This document shows positions 35,201 to 46,279 of a stretch of DNA of 64,000 bases, in pieces. Numbering within the stretch: position 1 is the stretch's first letter; each line of letters begins with the position of its first letter. Under the pieces are notes generated by a model. The model was given only the letters and a program-made list of their open reading frames with translations. It ran no database searches and had not been told where the DNA came from. This DNA is from Hydractinia symbiolongicarpus (lineage: Eukaryota; Cnidaria; Hydrozoa; Anthoathecata; Hydractiniidae): positions 25,301,001 through 25,365,000 of the forward strand of contig NC_079882.1 of the NCBI RefSeq assembly GCF_029227915.1. The letters run 5' to 3'. The translations under genes and the position numbers were made by a program.

Positions 35201-38200
35201 CCAATACATTCAACTGACTGTCAGACACTTCAAACGACGCGGCAGTGAAGGAAGGCAGTGGATAACGTTCCTGAAAAAAACGTAAGCAAGAAAATTAAGT
35301 TGTGAATAACATATTGCAAATCATGTTTAAAAAAGGTGTTCCAGTTTATCAGTGTTCTCATCATAAAGATTTGTCATGCCTTTTAGTTGGGATAGCGTCA
35401 CTTCCAATGCAGAAAGTCACAGGTTCAAACCTCCTCTGATTCTGTATGATAGCTGCCCTATATAGTCGTCTTGTTGCGATTGCACTAACTGGAGCAAAAG
35501 CCTCAAATGCACACACAAAAACTTAACACAAAAAAATTTAACACACAAAAAGATTATTACGAAATAAAGACGATACCTAGTTACGAAATAGCTATGAATA
35601 AACTGGAAAGAAAAAAAGTCGTCAAAGGTCGTCTGAAAAAACACAATAAAATGAACACAACTTTAAAATGTCGTTTTTAAAAATTACATTACCGTGATAA
35701 TTTACTTACTACAAAAGGATTGTGGAACTGATTTCTCTCCAGCGTAGGCCCAACTAACGCATCTAAAACATTGTCCAGTATTTTGGCGACTCTAAGGAGT
35801 GCTATACTTCGGTATCCAAGTGTCGTTGGTTGAAATGATGAAAGAAGAGGAAATTTTAGCAATTTCCCTTTTTCAAAAATATCCAAGGTGATAACTTTTG
35901 GTACACAATCCCTCTAAAAATAGACATGGGGAATCCTTACAATTATGAAATCTGGGTAAAAATGTTGGCCCCACCCCTCTCTTCCATCATTCCTCCTCCT
36001 CCCCAACACCCCGCTTTTTTTTCTTTTCCACTTCTTTGATTTTATGAAATTTAGAGCCTTTTTTATATTAATGCTCCAATTTGAAGTATTTCATGAATTA
36101 TTTAATATTTTTTCTGTTGCACAAATTTTATCAATCAAATCTTAAAAAAAGAGGGACAATATGAGGCTGCATTTTCCATAGAAGATAATGAAAAACAACT
36201 ACAAACCAGTGATAAATTTTCTTTTTCTTTATCATAGCTTACTAAGAACGAAATTAACTGAACATCGTGATCAATTGTCCAATCTTTACTTCCAACATGA
36301 GATAAAAGACTTGACGTTTCGTCATCAGTTTGGATATCAACATATCGACTTGATTTATTTTCACATGAAGATTTCAATGGTGAACTTTGCAAAGAGTCAT
36401 CAAAAGTTGTATCTTCCAAACTGGTGGAAGAAGAATATATGTTATCAGTACTCCCACTTAAAGTATGTACCGAATTATCACAATTTTCTTCTGTTGCACA
36501 AATTTTATCAATCAAACCGTCCACACATTTCTTGACATCTTCACAAATAGACGCTTCCGTGCTAATAACGTACTTTTCAATTTGATTCTTACACATTTTT
36601 TCATCCGCAGGAATGTTTAATTGACAACCTCCCAATACTTCTGGAAATATGTTTATATTATTGTCATTTGTATTCAATGTATCATGCTTTTTATTAATTT
36701 TAACCTTTTTCGTTTTCAACTTAAACATCTTTACAAGTTTTTTAGCAGCATTAGGATTTACAATTTCCACACCTTTTAGCTCAAAGCACTTTTTTCGACG
36801 CTCATTTGTCGTCGAACAAACAGAATAATAATAATCCACAACACTCTCCCAAAGTTTGTCAAAACATAAATGCTCCCAAATATTATTGGCAATTTTTTCA
36901 CCAATTTCAAATTCATTAATATGCATTTTATCTCTGGCTGAAGGTATTGCTTGCTGAGATAAAATATCCAAGACACTTTCATTTAACCTTGCAGTGTGGT
37001 CTAAATTATGATCTCTTGAAGTCAATCTAGGACCTAGAAATGTTCCCTCCTCTCTGTTCTCATTGCGAGTCGATGACTCAGTTCGTGACATTCCAAAGAG
37101 TTCGTTAAACACGGTAGGTGGGGATGCAGCTAAAAGAAACTCTTGTATTGTCATAAGTGGGTTTGGAGCAGTTCTTGATAAAGAAGATAAAAGTTGTGTT
37201 GATTCCTCAATAGTTTGAACAGGAGAAATAGGGTTTGAGGCTGAAACATTTGTTTTGTTTGGGCTTTCATTTTCAGTAGGAATCATCGCAAGAGTTTGAC
37301 AGTCTATAACTCTCTTGTACTGTTTGTATGCATTTATTTGATCACGCTGTGGAACATAACATAAAGCAGGAGGTATATGGCCGTCTTCTTCTAAACAGTC
37401 TAAAAACAGTCAAAACAGATTAAGTAGTTGCATTTTAATGTTGAAAGCTTGTAATAAATAGAAAAAAAACAGGTTTGAAGCATGAAATATTTTAACAGGT
37501 ATAAAAAATATGTTGTCTTTCATTTTGTTTTTACTATAGTTACACATTACAAACAAAGCCATCAGTAATGGTTATTGAAGGTGTCAATTATTGTAAAATT
37601 TACAAACACAAATTCTCATCAACTCAACAGGGCAAAGCATTTTTTCTTGATACCTGGAAAAAACAAAAGAAATACCCAGTATGTGCTGAATTGCTCTTAG
37701 TCGCGACAATTTCTTCCTAGCAGGGCTATTGCTCACTGAGAAATTCGGTTTTAAAAATATTGTTTTCTAGAGATAAAAAAATTAATTGCAATTAAACTTT
37801 TTAAAAATTAGAAGACTTATTTGAGACCTAATTAAAACCACAAACATTTTAGAACTGACCTTAGTTTTTGGTTTTTTCAGCTTAATAGGGAACTGGATAA
37901 GTGGTAACAGTCCATGTCGAAGTTTGGTTACATCCTTTGGCTCCATGCGAGTCAAATACGCAAAACATACATCACTTATGACAGTTTTTACGCCTTCCTT
38001 ATGAGAAACACGTTCCAGTTTGATTAACTGAAAAATATTAAAAATAAAGTTATATCCAAAATATACCACCAAATACAGTTTTACTTCCATGTGAGAATAT
38101 ATTTTTTTTACCTTTGTCCCAACTGGTGCTATTAAGAAACCTCCAACTTTCAAAAATTCCAGAAAAAAAGTTATTGTTGATTGAGAACAAGCCCCTCCAC

Positions 38201-41200
38201 AGTACAGTCTAAAGAGTAACATTAAATATGATAACTGGCGTGGAAATAATAAAGTCATATTAAATTAGATAAGACTGGTCAGTTTAAATTTTGTTCTATA
38301 CAGCTCTAAACATGCACCAGAAATACTGCAACTTCTTTTTGTCTACAACAGGAATAATTAACTAAACTATGCAAGTTGTAGTGGGCAATAACAACTAATA
38401 CAAAAGATAGTCTATATTTTAAGAATTATAGAAAGCAGTATTTTTTATCTTCCTTAAAAAACATCAAAACAAAAAATTATTACCTGTCATATTTAAGTTG
38501 ACCAGGATCAAGCTGGAAACAATTTCCAGTAAGAAGAACAGGAGGGCAAATTTCCTTGGCATCCACTGGACCATTTGATAAAAAATCGTTGATGCGTTCC
38601 TTTGAAAACTCGAAAAGGTCTTCATGCAATTCAATACCATGGTTTATGCCATGATGTTTAATTATGTATCCAGCGAGACAAGAAAAATAACCTGTACCAC
38701 TTCCAATGTTCAAAAACGACATGCCTTAAAAAAACACATAATAGCCTTAAAAAATAATATCTGACTTGAATTTTTATTCGTGTGAATTTGGTGTTCTCTG
38801 CCAAATTGAATCCACACAAAAAATTATATTATGTAAAAAAATATATAAAACAGTACATATCCAATGTAGTGAAATGCATAAAGTTTACTATGAAGAATGT
38901 TAAAATGTTACTAACTCCTCTAAATCCAATCTTTGTGGTAGCGAAATTTCTGATGCATGGGCCAAAATTTGTTTTGTTTGCTTTCTTTATTGTAAATAAG
39001 TTTAACAGCCCTCGAAATTAGCATCGGCAATCGGCAATTGCCGTCGCAATTGCTGACGCGGTTTCATTTCGTGACGGCAAAAAACTGCCGAGGCTAATCT
39101 TTGCTGTGCGCTAATTTTGTGGTAGAAAAGTGGGGGACATTTTGATTCGTGAACCCCAAATACAATGATCGAGCGTCTACGTATAGCGACTCTCTCAATC
39201 TTAACTTCCTTTTCTACATATCCAAAACAGTATGCATGACTATACTGTCATTTTTATAAACTTAATGTTTTCAAATTACAAAAAATCTTTATCCATCAGC
39301 TACATTTTAACAACACTTGCAAACAAATGTTTTTACCGCACATGGGTTTCGTTTTTAAAGTTGCTTAAATAACAATTGCGGCATAAAGAAAATCCACTAA
39401 ATTCGGACCAGCTATGGTTTCCAATTGCATTGTCAAATGAAGAAATTATCTACAATTAAATCCACGATAAAATGTCTGTTCCGCCTGTAAGTCCAGTTTT
39501 GCAAACTTAATTCATCCGTGCTCCGTCAGGGTTCACCTCCGCATTAGTTAAGGACCGCATGGCTGGATTTCTTGTGTAAGACCTGGTTACCAACGACGAA
39601 GGGGCCAGGTCACAGAGATTTAGGTCTACGTAGTTCTTTTAACTAACTCAGGAGTCGGTGAATTAGCTAGGATGGTCAGGTTGGCTATGAATAGGCTTGC
39701 TCGTGGATTAAAAGGACAGGACTATTCAATAATTCAAAGACAAAACGTTTTCGACCAAGACGAAAATCTATCGGACGTTTTGTCCGACGAAATGTGGCGG
39801 AAATTTTGTTTGACGAGTCTCCAAAAATTATTTCGAGGCCATCTCACGCTACAAAATGGATTTTATAGGTTGATTTTAAAAACTCTATTTTTCAGGCGTG
39901 CAATTAATCACACGCCTGAAACGATTTAGGAGTGTGCAAGGAGTGTATATTGATATTGAGGAAATTCGTAATATATTGGATCTAGTTTTATATTTTGCTG
40001 ATTGTATAGACATTAAATGCAATTTCATTTAATTTAATGATAGTCCAGGAGCTCATAACAGAACTTTATGTCCCATTTTCTACAAAAGGTTTGACCCTCT
40101 AAATAGGTTGGTAGTATCATGGACAATAAAAATCACATGGTCAGCTGACCCAATTTGGGGGTGTTTGGGTCCCTAATTCGAGACTCCTATTTGGTCCGAT
40201 AATTCTCAAAGCTTAAAAGTTGGCAACATGTGTCATTAAATGAGAGAATCTGAAAAATGATAAAACTTACCGAAAAATTGGGTCTTAAGACTGGGCCACA
40301 CACCCCCTCAAAGACCATATTTAGGACTTTAATTTGTTCCCATAAGCTACAAACTCCATAAGTTAAGAGAAACAATTGAAGTAAAAACGTGAATAAATTA
40401 ATGGGATATTTGCATATTCATAGACTATAAGAAATAGAAAATTAGAAACTGTAGATACGATGTGATAGATTGAAGACATGACAGGTAAAGATATATGTAA
40501 TTATTTCAAGTTTTTAGTTACTGCATGTTGTAGTCAGTTTCGGCTGATACGTCAGAAAAAGTTTTAATAGTCTTTTGTTAAACTAAATTTTTTAAACATA
40601 TATTTTGTCAATTTTTACTTAATTGATTTAATTTCTCATTTCGTAGAATTTTCGAACAAAGGAATATTCAATAAGATCAATGGTAAGAGAAAAACATAAT
40701 TAATTAGAATATATTAATTTAAGATAACCAATAGCAAGTTACTGTGATATTTTGCAGATGTTGTAGCTACTGTAGATGACAATTTAAATGCAAATGGAAA
40801 TACTGACAGTGATGGTAAGTTATAAAGATGCTTTAATGTAAATGAGACCCTCTTTGATTTACAAACCTGTTAGATTATATTGAAGCCTTGTAAATGTTAA
40901 TTCCTTTGTACATTTTTACATTTTAATTATATTACCTGATATTTTACGCTATTTAAGGAAGAATTACAATAATCTTCATTTTAACGTTTTGTTGTTTTGT
41001 ATATTATATTTATGTGACATGACGTATTGTATATTTATACAATATATTTAATGTTTCTGAAATCACCACTTAATCAGGACACCTAAATTTCTGTAAAACC
41101 TTCTTTTCATGACAATGAAAACTGTTTTTGTCAATTTTGTAACTTTTAGAACGATGTTGTGTGCTGCATGTTGGTGATGGATACAAAGTTGGCAAAATAA

Positions 41201-42575
41201 ATCTCTTTAATATGGAATCCCTAGGAAAGTGTAAATCTATCATAGTTACACCTAAAAATGGAAATCAAAAGTACAAGGATACGCAACTTCTTGATTTTAT
41301 GAATAAAATACCAGGATTCCATTTAAATTGTTACAAAAGATTTAGACAATGCAAAAGATAGCATTGTCTGAAACACAGAGAAGAAATCACCCCAACGATA
41401 ACAAAGTAACTAAAGCTGTCCCTTTAACCCGTTCAAAAATTCATGATTATTAGATGGTATCAGAACATTTCTTTTTTAATTTGATACTGCTAACTATTGT
41501 CTGACCCGATCGAGAGACCCTAATTTTTGGTTTGCTTTTTGCCAAATCACAACAGTCTTACAAAATTTTACGTTTGTACCTTATGAGGTCTAATTTGAGT
41601 CCCTGTTCAGATCTTTGTCTGACCTGCTGATAGGACCACATTTTTTGGTAAGCTAGACCATTTATGTATTACACAGTTAGTGTAGAACACAAATATTGAA
41701 TTTGGGATTTGTAATTATTAGGGTTTTTTTTACTGTCTAAAAGTTGTTTAAAATAGGGATTTATGGCATGACACGGTCTGACTAGGCCAAAAGACCAGTG
41801 ACATTACACTATGTTAAGAAATTTTTGTGCAAAATTTGGAGTTTTATAGCTTATGGGGACAAATTAAAGTCCTAAATACGGTCTTTGAAGGATACTACCA
41901 ACGTATTTAGAGGGTCAAACCTCTTGTAGAAAATAGGACCCAAAGTTCTGTTATGAGCTCCTGGACTATGATAATGTTGCCCCAAATATAATTCAATTTT
42001 AGTTAAAAAACAACAAAAGAAATTAGAGCTCATAACAAACCATCACAAAGCAAAACTTGAAAGATAACCGGTTGCTTTCACAATAGCATATTTGATAATT
42101 TGCGTAAATAACTATAATTGATGTATTCACCCAAGAGAGAAATGAAAACCTATGTTGTGCAGTTGTTTGTACGCCAAACTAATTCCAAAATAATTTGGCT
42201 TGTCAAGAAGTGGCAAGTGGTTGTATTTTTTTGCTACTTCTGTGTCATTATTTATTTTTTACAAGTGGGGAAAGCCTAAAATTTGAAACCCCAAACACAA
42301 GAACTAAGCACCTAAGCTAGCGACTTATTTAGTCTTAACTTCCTTGTTTCCGATAGCCAAAATAATGTTCAAATGAAAATAACTTATATCTTGATCTTAT
42401 TGTAAATAATCTTTCTAAACACAAGTCAACTATCTTACCTTTCAACATATGTAAATAAAAAAATAGTTTTATTCACTATCTGCTGGAAGCATTGTAAAAA
42501 AAACACCAGCAGGAAAGTTTCTGAACTTTTCATGAAATAAAATTAAAAACAAAAGCCACATGTGTGTTTAACTTT

Positions 42576-42608
<33 letters not shown>

Positions 42609-43631
42609 GTGCATATTTTACATGGCTAGCCTCACAAATATCGAGGGATATACCCTGTCTATTATTTCCAGGAGGGGCCATGGCTTAGATGGAGAGTCCT
42701 AGAGTATTTAATGCTCATTTTGAGCTACGCAGACCTAATTAGTAGGGCCCACGCTCTACTAGACAACTCCCGGCAACATCCAACGGCCCACACAGTGTGC
42801 CATCTCCATCTGTGCCATCTTTATTTTATTTTACTACCCATGTGGGTAATTTTAAAATATGTTTTAGGTTAATATAAAGTATAATATAATCTTAAAAGTA
42901 CAACCATTTTTTTATTTTTCGATTTATTAAAATCCAAGCAAAGTTTTTTTTTCCGAAGTGATACGAGCTTGAAGTAGGTTCATGATCTTTTAATTACACA
43001 GTCCTAGATATTCTTAAAAAAATCAATATGGTAAATGTGACACATGTTAAAAAATGTTGTGGATTAATGGATAGGTTCAGACTAGCTTTATTTGCTAACC
43101 ACGAATTAAATCATTTTCGGAACTACTAGCTAGAAACCTTTATCAGAAATATACTTAATTTATAGAATTAATTTTCAGTTTTTATGGGTGGTATTTTACG
43201 GATGTTTTTGCGTGCAAATTGAGTGCACATTTCTGGTGAGGCCTGTGTCTGTATAATTACCTTACATTAAAGTAATGTTTATATAATATTACAACTTTTG
43301 AAATTGATGATGAATAAAAATATAAAAAAATTCTAATAACTTGAATTTATTATCATTCTTTTTTGAAAAAAAGTAAAATAAGAATACCTGGTTCAAGTTC
43401 AAGATCTTCCAGAACAGCTGCATACATATGAGGTGCAGACATGTGGATATGTGGTACACCCCGTATTGGAGCATCCACAAATGCTTCTGCAAGCATACCT
43501 TTTGAAACAAAAGCAGCACGACTGACACAACGAAAGGCATTTTCTACTTCCTTGGATGTAATGATGGCTAGCCTTGTAAATTTATCAACCATTTCTTGGT
43601 TTTGATTATTGTAATTTTGCCAAGATGACAT
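29262..43631 (-). CDS. PCMTD-like methyltransferase fused to HECTD3-type HECT E3 ubiquitin ligase
   Basis: Exons in order: 43631-43388, 38724-38484, 38208-38112, 38027-37860, 37399-36243, 35913-35710, 35270-35111, 35041-34899, 34521-34292, 34187-33972, 33832-33599, 32782-32537, 31639-31510, 31434-31219, 30084-29955, 29880-29631, 29313-29262. Phases agree except at 37860/37399, where a small exon or other splice site is missing. About 1,370 residues. Residues 1-250 match PCMTD proteins (HIHMSAPHMYAAVLEDLELE; SAM-site LNIGSGTGYFS; GINHGIELH; CGGACSQ; LKVGGFLIAPVG). A 385-residue Ser/Asn-rich exon ends in DWTIDHDVQLISFL, matching the WTYECDEDLIHFL segment of HECTD3; the next exon continues with LLSSFQPTTLGYRSIALLR. 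A Gln/Glu-rich coiled coil (705-882) follows, then a full HECT domain (QWWEVKFIGEGIIDQGGGF; GQLMGACF; STVLSD; catalytic Cys in TTCGSNLFLP; end RYAIYNCVSIDTDTSPW). The alternative is two tandem genes, but no separate HECT start is seen. Confidence 0.8.
32190..32510. repeat. Palindromic AAGACGTCTT-rich cluster in a HECT-gene intron
   Basis: Between the exons at 32537 and 31639, many self-complementary short motifs occur: CGTCTTTTAAAAGACG, AACGTTTTTTAAAAAACG, GATATCTTTTAAAA, AAAGACGTTTTT and AAAGACGTCTTG. Together they would allow several nested hairpins. No unit length is constant, so this is not a simple tandem array. I cannot assign it to a known element. Confidence 0.55.
40040..41972. mobile_element. 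Degenerate DNA element with long, interrupted inverted arms
   Basis: The left arm (40040-40122: AGTCCAGGAGCTCATAACAG, TTTGACCCTCTAAATA, TTGGTAGTATC) reappears in reverse complement at about 41891-41972. A second arm segment (TCAAAGACCATATTTAGGAC plus TTTAATTTGT near 40302-40355) pairs with about 41838-41890, directly next to the first on the right side. On the left the two are separated by about 180 bp, probably an insertion. The element lies in the 4.7-kb first intron of the methyltransferase-HECT gene. A related arm-like sequence is at 54835-55110. Confidence 0.65.
40647..41361 (+). pseudogene. Fragment of a split reading frame inside the inverted-arm element
   Basis: Three segments join in consistent phase 1: 40647-40682 (FSNKGIFNKIN), 40758-40814 (DVVATVDDNLNANGNTDSD) and 41150-41361 (ERCCVLHVGDGYKVGKINLF onward, ending at a stop). 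The last part has a C-x(n)-H-x3-C-Y pattern (KCKSII, then GFHLNCYKRF) that could bind zinc, as in N-terminal parts of transposon-linked proteins in cnidarian genomes. I see no start codon or transposase core, so it is probably the remnant of a carried gene. The family name is unknown to me. Confidence 0.4.
42570..42609. repeat. (AGAT)n microsatellite
   Basis: An uninterrupted TAGA/AGAT tetranucleotide run of about eight units lies just before the second SINE-like copy, in the first intron of the methyltransferase-HECT gene. Confidence 0.9.
42670..42830 (-). mobile_element. tRNA-derived SINE, copy 2 (tail only)
   Basis: This matches the plus-strand sequence at 4050-4160: AGTCCTAGAGTATTTAATGC, TTTGAGCTACGCAGACC, CTCCCGGCAACAT and CACACAGTGTGCC. 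The tRNA-like head seen in the 4045-4325 copy is missing, so the copy is truncated, as is common for SINEs. Confidence 0.6.
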
Positions 43632-46279
43632 ATTGATTTAATAATAGTTGGATCACATGTGTTTTTTGTTAACAATTGTTGGTCTAAAAAAATTTAAAAA
43701 GTTAGCCCTTTACAGCTTTGAGTAGGATACTGACTGAAAATCACATCTACTTTGAGGTGGCAAAGTTTGTATAACAATAAAATAATCTTCTTGTCAGAGA
43801 TTGCCATATCATATTGTTAAACCAACACCAGTTGGCAATATTTTCTGTACCAGGAGATTTCTGATGGTCTTGAAGAGTAGAGCAACTTATCCCTAATCAG
43901 AAAGCACCCTGATTAGATTGGGAGGGTTCACATGCTTTATATTCTATGTTTATATTTAGATTGGATACATGTACTAACACATTGTATGAGCTGGTTGGGT
44001 TTGTTCGTTTGTTCTAAATATATTCTATTGAAAAAAACAGGATTGAGATGTTTGTTGAATGTGCCTTATGATTTATCACACAGATAACAGTTTTATTCAC
44101 TACCATTGACAAGATACAGTGTGACGTATATTGTCCCCTAATATGGAGATTCGGCAGCAATTCTGGTCTTCATAATAAAGGGATGATTCAGAATCTGCAT
44201 ATCCGTTTGCTATCAAATTTTGTGAGTAAACATAAATTTGATATTACTTAAAAAAATTTGATATTACTTAAATATTACATGTTCTATGCAGCATAATTAA
44301 ATCTGAATTTTTTTAAACTTGAATATCTTGAGAACGAAAGGAGCTTTTTAAAGTATACCTTGGATTCCCTTTAAGGGAGAGTCTCCACATTAGGAGACAA
44401 TGACTATCGTTATAAATCTAATGGTAATATACATAAAATTTGTGATAACAAAACAGAGATTCATTTAATAATTGCTTAGCCACAAATGATTTACTTTATT
44501 TTAAATATATTTTAAAACAAGCCATATTAGCTGCCTTTTAGATGTTAAAAAAATGTATACTAACAATACTGTCTGTGAATCTACTATAATCCAGTCCAAA
44601 TGCCTTAAAATGCTGTCAGTATACCATATTTTAACACTAATATTCCTGTTATAGGGTTAGCGTTTTAACCAGGCAGGCAGCTTTAAGAAAGAAGCTGAAA
44701 TATAAGAGAGGCAGAATGACTTTTTCAAAGCATTGAAATTTGTTTAGTAATCAATTTTAATGAAAAATTTTAAAAAATTATGAGGCATAAAAACACAAAT
44801 AAATTTAGAACAAATCAAACTCATTGAAATTCTAACTTGTAATGATTCAAAATTGTTGTACATTGCTATTACACTATCAGTCGCCCAAATATTGGGGAAC
44901 ATACAGATTCAATAGAAATTACAGCAATTCCAGTATGCAGGATTATTTTTTCAACTTGTGCTAAAAAGGCGGGTTTACTAGAGGATTCGGAATAGTAGAG
45001 ATGCAGGAATAATAGAGTAAATACAGTTAACGCTTTCCAGCTACCCTAATATGGTCTCTGGATGTAAATTGTATGGTCTCATATTGCCCTTTAAGTTTCA
45101 ATTGCACACAATGCCACAGGCCATTTACCTTATCTTTATGCCACTAGAACGTCAGCAACTAATGCTGTAACTTGGCTTCCTTCTACACCCTAATAAGGCT
45201 CCATAAACGTAAATCACTTAAATTTCCAATTCTCTTTAATATTGACTGTAGTTTAGGCCATTCTCATGTTTTTCACACCCAGTATAATTTTTTGTTAAAA
45301 TATACAATGCAAAGCTATGTAGTGCCAGCAAATTTGATATGATGCTAGTTACCTAGCCCTTTTATCAGTTTAAACAGTTAATACATTCCTTGCAGATGGG
45401 TTTAGACAAGCTCTCTTTCTCTTTACTGAAATATGTGCTAAATCTAAACTACATACAAACTATATTTTAATTTCAGGACCAAAAGATGCTTTTACCTGAA
45501 AATAAAGTGTGAGGGCTCATTATTTTGGCTGTTGATTTGCGTTAGAGGTCTGGGATTATAAACAACATGCTTCAAAATGAAACTCGTTTATGAAGATTTT
45601 AGTAAATGCAGTATAACGTCATATGAGCAGCTTTAATTATACTGTATGTTTCATATAATTTTGCTGTAATCAGCTGACTATCCTTCCCCCTGTACACAAC
45701 GTCCACAGAAATCTACAAACTTTTGTGTCAAAATAAAGAGAAATTCAGTCAAGTAAAAAAACTTGCATTGAAATCCACTTTTCCAATTTTTTTTTCAATC
45801 TTGTTGGCAAAATCTTGTTTTGATGTCAAACATTTGTCATGCTGTATGGGATAAGTGAGTCAAAAAGTTCTATTGTATATTCTTATTTATTGGTTATTTT
45901 AAATTAGTATTTTTTTTAACTGGGACCAATATTTCTTGTGATGATGACAAAAGAAAATTATTTGTAAGAACATTTTATTTCGACATTGTGGCTATATAAT
46001 GATTCTATTTTCTATTTTCATTTTGTGCAAAAATATCTATCTTGCATTAAGCGCTAATTTTTTGTCTATTGTTCTTCGTCACGATGCTTTTTGTTAACAA
46101 ACATAACTTTTCTATATAAAGTATGCATGTACCCAAAAGAACCCATGGTTGAGAACTCATCCACAGTCCTCTATTTTGCGCGTCCACTGTAAATACTGTT
46201 TCCGCGCCAAAACTTTAATAACAACAACTGCTCGTTCCGTTGTCAACTTCTTAATTGTAGATCTTTACTTTGAGAAATA
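43632..46279. other. Divergent intergenic region between the HECT and RRM1 genes
   Basis: The two genes point away from each other over 2.65 kb. I found no exon in either orientation. E2F-like sites cluster close to the RRM1 start (see 46174-46212), and a TATA-like TCTATATAAA lies at 46111-46120. The middle of the interval (43900-45900) is AT-rich and I see no structure in it. Confidence 0.55.
46174..46212 (+). promoter_or_regulatory. Paired E2F-like sites upstream of RRM1
   Basis: TTTTGCGCG at 46174-46182 and TTTCCGCGCCAAAA at 46199-46212 both fit the E2F consensus TTTSSCGC; the second can be read on either strand. They lie 68-106 bases before the RRM1 start codon. E2F control of ribonucleotide reductase at the G1/S transition is well established in animals and plants, so an S-phase promoter is the natural reading. 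Binding is not shown by sequence alone. Confidence 0.65.

Noticed and set aside
35417-35644. 75-codon minus-strand frame between HECT-gene exons
   Set aside because: It is a hydrophobic, T-rich frame; the flanking exons (35710 and 35270) join in phase without it.
36135-37286. A separate single-exon gene starting at the ATG near 37286
   Set aside because: The open frame continues upstream of that ATG to an acceptor at 37399, and its end matches the HECTD3 N-terminal segment, so it is the middle exon of the methyltransferase-HECT gene.
39001-39120. GC-richer GGCAATTGCCG/CGGCAAAAAACTGCCG segment as a regulatory island
   Set aside because: It looks like a small palindromic repeat relic; there is no gene start nearby to support a promoter role.
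39672-39929. 85-codon plus-strand frame just before the inverted-arm element
   Set aside because: It has an ATG and mixed composition but no recognised motif, and it does not connect in phase to the 40647 exon in an obvious way; left as unsupported.
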